Source of the DNA: Buchnera aphidicola str. Ak (Acyrthosiphon kondoi) | Lineage (GTDB): Bacteria; Pseudomonadota; Gammaproteobacteria; Enterobacterales; Enterobacteriaceae | Reading direction: 5' to 3' | DNA: 64,000 nt | Assembly (NCBI RefSeq): GCF_000225445.1 | Contig: NC_017256.1 | Span: 434,001 to 498,000, forward strand | In this document: one piece after another, positions 60,830 through 64,000 of the stretch | Numbering within the stretch: the first letter of the stretch is position 1 | How the letters are laid out: every line of letters starts with the position of its first letter | Program-made: the position numbers and the translations under genes | Notes under the pieces: generated by a model | The model's database searches: none | What the model was told of the DNA's origin: nothing | The model's input: only the letters and a program-made list of their open reading frames with translations

Positions 60830-63800
60830 ATGTTTATAGTATATAAATCAAATTCACTAAATAGATTATTATTAAAAGCGTATCATATTATCCAAAAAAA
60901 ACCTCTGTCTAATATTTTCGAAAAAGAGATTTTTGTTCATGACAACAAGATACTTTTTCAATATTTAAATATATTTTTTGCCGAAAAAACAGGAATTTCT
61001 GCTAATTTTAAATTATATCATCCTAATTATTTTATATGGAAATTATTTAAAATAATACTATCTAAAAAAAAATTAAAAAATACATTTACTCATGCTATGA
61101 TAGCTTGGGAAATTATGAAGATTCTAGATAATAAAAATTTTCTAGAATATTATAATGAAAAATTAGACAACATACAAAAATTTAAATTTTCATTTTTAAT
61201 GGCAAATATATTCGAACAATATATTGTTTATCGTCCTAATTGGATTAATGAATGGGAAAAAGAACAAAATATATCAATTACTGATCCAATGGCAAAATGG
61301 CAAAAAAAATTATGGATGAAAATAACATCTAATATAAAAAAAATATATCCATTTAGCTGTCATTTTGCAAAATTATTTTATAGTATACAAGCATTAATTC
61401 AAGAAAAAAAAATAAAAAAAAAATATTTACCGAATCGCTGTTTTATTATTTCTGATTTGACATTGAATCCTTCTTATATCAAAATTCTTAAAAAAATAAG
61501 CACATATATTAATATTTATTTTTTATACATTACACCGTGCAAAAATAATATATTCTATTTAATTAAGGATAATAAAGTTTCTTTACATGAAAAAATAGAA
61601 AAAAAAAATATGTTTCATAATTCATTAATAATGTTATGGATACAATATGAAAAAATTTATTCTTTATATATTATACAATCGAAAAAAATTAAAAAAATAA
61701 ATTGTTTTAAAAAAAATAAAAATGATAATTTATTAAATAATATTAAAAACGATTTTTTAGAAGGTAACAAATTAAAAAAAAAAGATTATTAAAACCAACA
61801 GACAATTCAATTTCTATAAATATTTGTTTTAATAAAAAAAATGAAATTGAAATACTACATAAAAAATTATTAGTATTTTTTTCTGAAAATTCATCTATAA
61901 AACCTGGAGATGTAGTTGTTACATCTTTTTCACTTGAAAGTTATATTTCATATATTGATTCAATCTTTACATCATTAGACAATAAACAACAAATTCCTTT
62001 TTTTATCTCTAAAAAATTTTCTAAAAAGACAGAAATAATATTCTCTTCTTTTAAAAAAATACTAAATTTATCTAATAGTCGTTTTGAAAATGAAGAAATA
62101 CTAGAATTACTAGATGTTCCTGAAATAGCAAATAAATTTAATTTTTTAGAAGAAGAAATAAAAATTTTATATCATTGGGTAGAAGAAGCAAATATTCGAT
62201 GGGCCATTGATTCTAGACATAAAGATTATTTATCTTTTCCTGAAAACAAAGAAAATACTTGGTTTTACGGTATAGAAAAATTACTCCTTAGTTATGCAAT
62301 GAATGATACGGAAACAATTTGGAATAATATTTTATCATGTAGTTTAATTAATGGTTCTAGAGCAGAATTAATAGGAAAATTAATTATATTTATAAAGGTA
62401 CTTAAAAAATGGCAAAATAAATTGTCAAAATCGCAAAATCTTACATATTGGCGTTCATTATCTAAAAACTTAATTAATGATTTCTTTTATTATAATAAAA
62501 AAACGGAACAATCTATTCATATGATTCACAGATATTGGATAGAAATGATTGATGATGGTTTATCATCTAACTATTCAAATAAAATCTCGATCAATATACT
62601 AAAAAAAAATTTTTTCTATAAATATTATCATACTGATAATCAAATGTTTTTTCCTGGGGTAGTAAATTTTTGTCATCCTGCTTCTATATGTTATATTCCA
62701 TTTAAAATAATATGTATTATTGGATTTGATCATCTAAGTATTCCAAAAATTAATCATTTAGATAATTTTAATTTATTAAAAAAATATCCATTAATCGAAG
62801 ATATTGATATATATCAAAAATATTGTTACTTATTTATTCAAAGCATATCCTGTGCTGAAAAATATTTTTATATCAGTTATGTTGGATATTCTCTTAAAGA
62901 TGAAAGTAAAATATATCCTTCTGTTTTAGTCGATCAATTATTAAATTATATAGCGTTTAATTTTTATCTTATAGGCGATAAAAATTTAACTTTAAAAGAT
63001 AATACTAAAAAATTAATTAAACATCTATGCAAAAAATATAAAAAACAATATTTTTATGAAAAAAAAAATATAAATTATCTTACTAAAGAAAATTTCAATA
63101 AGATATTTAAATATCCAGAAAAAAACATTTATGAAAAAGATCTATTAAATAAAAATAATTTCAACAAAATTAATATAAAAGATTTAATAGATTTCTGGAA
63201 AAATCCAATACGATATTTTTTTAATTTTAGCTTAAACATAAAAATAAATATAAAAAAACAAATACTTAATACAACAGAACCCTTTTTAGTAGATCAATTA
63301 GAAGCTTTTAAAATCAAAAATATTTTGTTAAACAAAATTATAAATAATCAAAATACAATTAAATTATTTCAATATTATATTCTTTCTGGAAAATTACCTT
63401 ATCATTTTTTTGGAAAAATTTTTTGGGATCAAAATATTAAAGAAATAACATTAATTGCAAAAGAAGTCATGAAATATAGAGTTTTAACACACGAAAAAAA
63501 AATTAATTTAAACATAGAAAAATATCAAATTAATGGAATATTATATGAAATACAAAAAATAGGATTACTGCGTTGGAAAATAAATAGAATAAATTATAGT
63601 GATCGTATTTCTTTATGGTTAGAACACTTAATTTACTCGGCATCAGGCGGTGATGGAGAAAGTATAATAATAGGTTATAAAAATCAAAATTGGTCTTTTT
63701 CCTCTTTGAGACCTGATATAGCATATAATTATCTTTTAAAATATATTAAAGGATATATCAAGGGTATAAGACAACCTTTATTATTAACAAAATCAGGTGC

Positions 63801-64000
63801 ATCTTGGCTTGATCAAGTCTATGACATAAAAAATAATTCAATCAAAAACGATGATCATACAAAAAGAAAAGGATATAAAAAATTATTAGAAACTTGGATG
63901 GGAAACAGTTATGTTGAAGGAGAAAAAGAAAATTGTTACATTAAAAATATATTTAAAGAATTAAGTACAAACGATATAAAAAAAATTTGCGAAACAGCTA
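60830..64000 (+). CDS. recC: Exodeoxyribonuclease V gamma subunit RecC, frameshifted and cut by window end
   Basis: RecC is the Chi-recognising scaffold of RecBCD. The first frame (60830-61792) gives 320 residues matching the RecC start, including EKTGISANF, FEQYIVYRPNWINEWE and LNNIKNDFLEG. It stops after a ten-A run at 61774-61783. With one more A the frame continues open to the end of the window as RLLKPTDNSISINICFNKKN and then LELLDVPEIANKFN, EEANIRWAIDSRH, VNFCHPASICYIPFKIICIIG, EPFLVDQLEAFKI and YSASGGDGES. About 1057 codons are present of some 1122 in E. coli; a short C-terminal end lies outside. Confidence 0.92.
61774..61783 (+). other. A10 tract, frameshift site in recC
   Basis: Ten A residues after LEGNKL. 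With ten the protein ends KKKDY; with eleven it continues KKKRLLKPTDNS and remains open for at least 2.2 kb. Two other ten-A runs in recC upstream (near 61415 and 61570) are in frame. Confidence 0.85.

Overview
The window is a piece of a strongly AT-rich, gene-dense, reduced gammaproteobacterial chromosome. Almost every gene has a close Escherichia coli counterpart. Protein lengths, gene order blocks and losses (polA cut down to its 5' nuclease domain, no rpoS beside nlpD, no ybeZ, lnt or lptE in their usual places) fit Buchnera aphidicola, the obligate aphid endosymbiont. A complete assimilatory sulfate-reduction cluster suggests a lineage of the pea-aphid (Aphidinae) type. No phage, insertion sequence, CRISPR or plasmid gene is visible.

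Layout. 1-2200: end of ffh, then the rpsP-rimM-trmD-rplS operon (+) with a terminator. 2.2-9.9 kb: tldD(-), aroQ(+), fis(-), rluD(-), bamD(+), alaS(+), csrA(+). 10.0-16.2 kb: tRNA-Ser and tRNA-Arg(+), gshA(+), metK(-), endA(+, frameshifted), rsmE(+), rpiA(-), and a minus-strand tRNA operon Met-Leu-Gln. 16.3-21.1 kb: glnS, pyrG, eno(+). 21.5-35.8 kb: a long run on the minus strand, mutS, cysJIH, cysGDNC, ftsB, ispD, ispF, nlpD. 35.9-44.8 kb: dsbA and polA fragment(+), engB(-), typA(+), gmk and ygfZ(-), prfB (with programmed +1 frameshift) and lysS(+). 44.8-55.3 kb: lysA, lgt, thyA, miaB, ybeY (frameshifted), corC, leuS, holA, nadD, tusA(+). 55.4-64 kb: asd(-), yhgN, pgk, fbaA, mscS(+) and recC(+, frameshifted, running off the end).

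How the genes work together. The window carries translation and RNA modification (S16, L19, RimM, TrmD, RluD, RsmE, MiaB, YbeY, RF2, five synthetases, five tRNAs), central carbon metabolism (enolase, Pgk, Fba, RpiA), sulfate-to-sulfide reduction with its siroheme maker CysG, steps of amino-acid supply to the host (AroQ, LysA, Asd), nucleotide and cofactor synthesis (PyrG, ThyA, Gmk, NadD, MetK, GshA, IspD, IspF), and a thin envelope and repair set (BamD, NlpD, FtsB, Lgt, MscS, MutS, RecC, 5' nuclease).

Main observation. Four genes (trmD, endA, ybeY, recC) are each put out of frame by a run of exactly ten A or T. In every case adding one base to the run restores an E. coli-like protein: 255 residues for TrmD, 155 for YbeY, a full signal peptide for EndA, and an open frame to the window edge for RecC. 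This matches rescue by polymerase slippage as described for insect endosymbionts, or else a systematic homopolymer under-call. Other points are a leucyl-tRNA synthetase whose editing-site threonines are gone, BamD and NlpD without a lipidation cysteine, a DsbA with a CPYC active site, and a rimM gene without a usual start codon at the homologous position.
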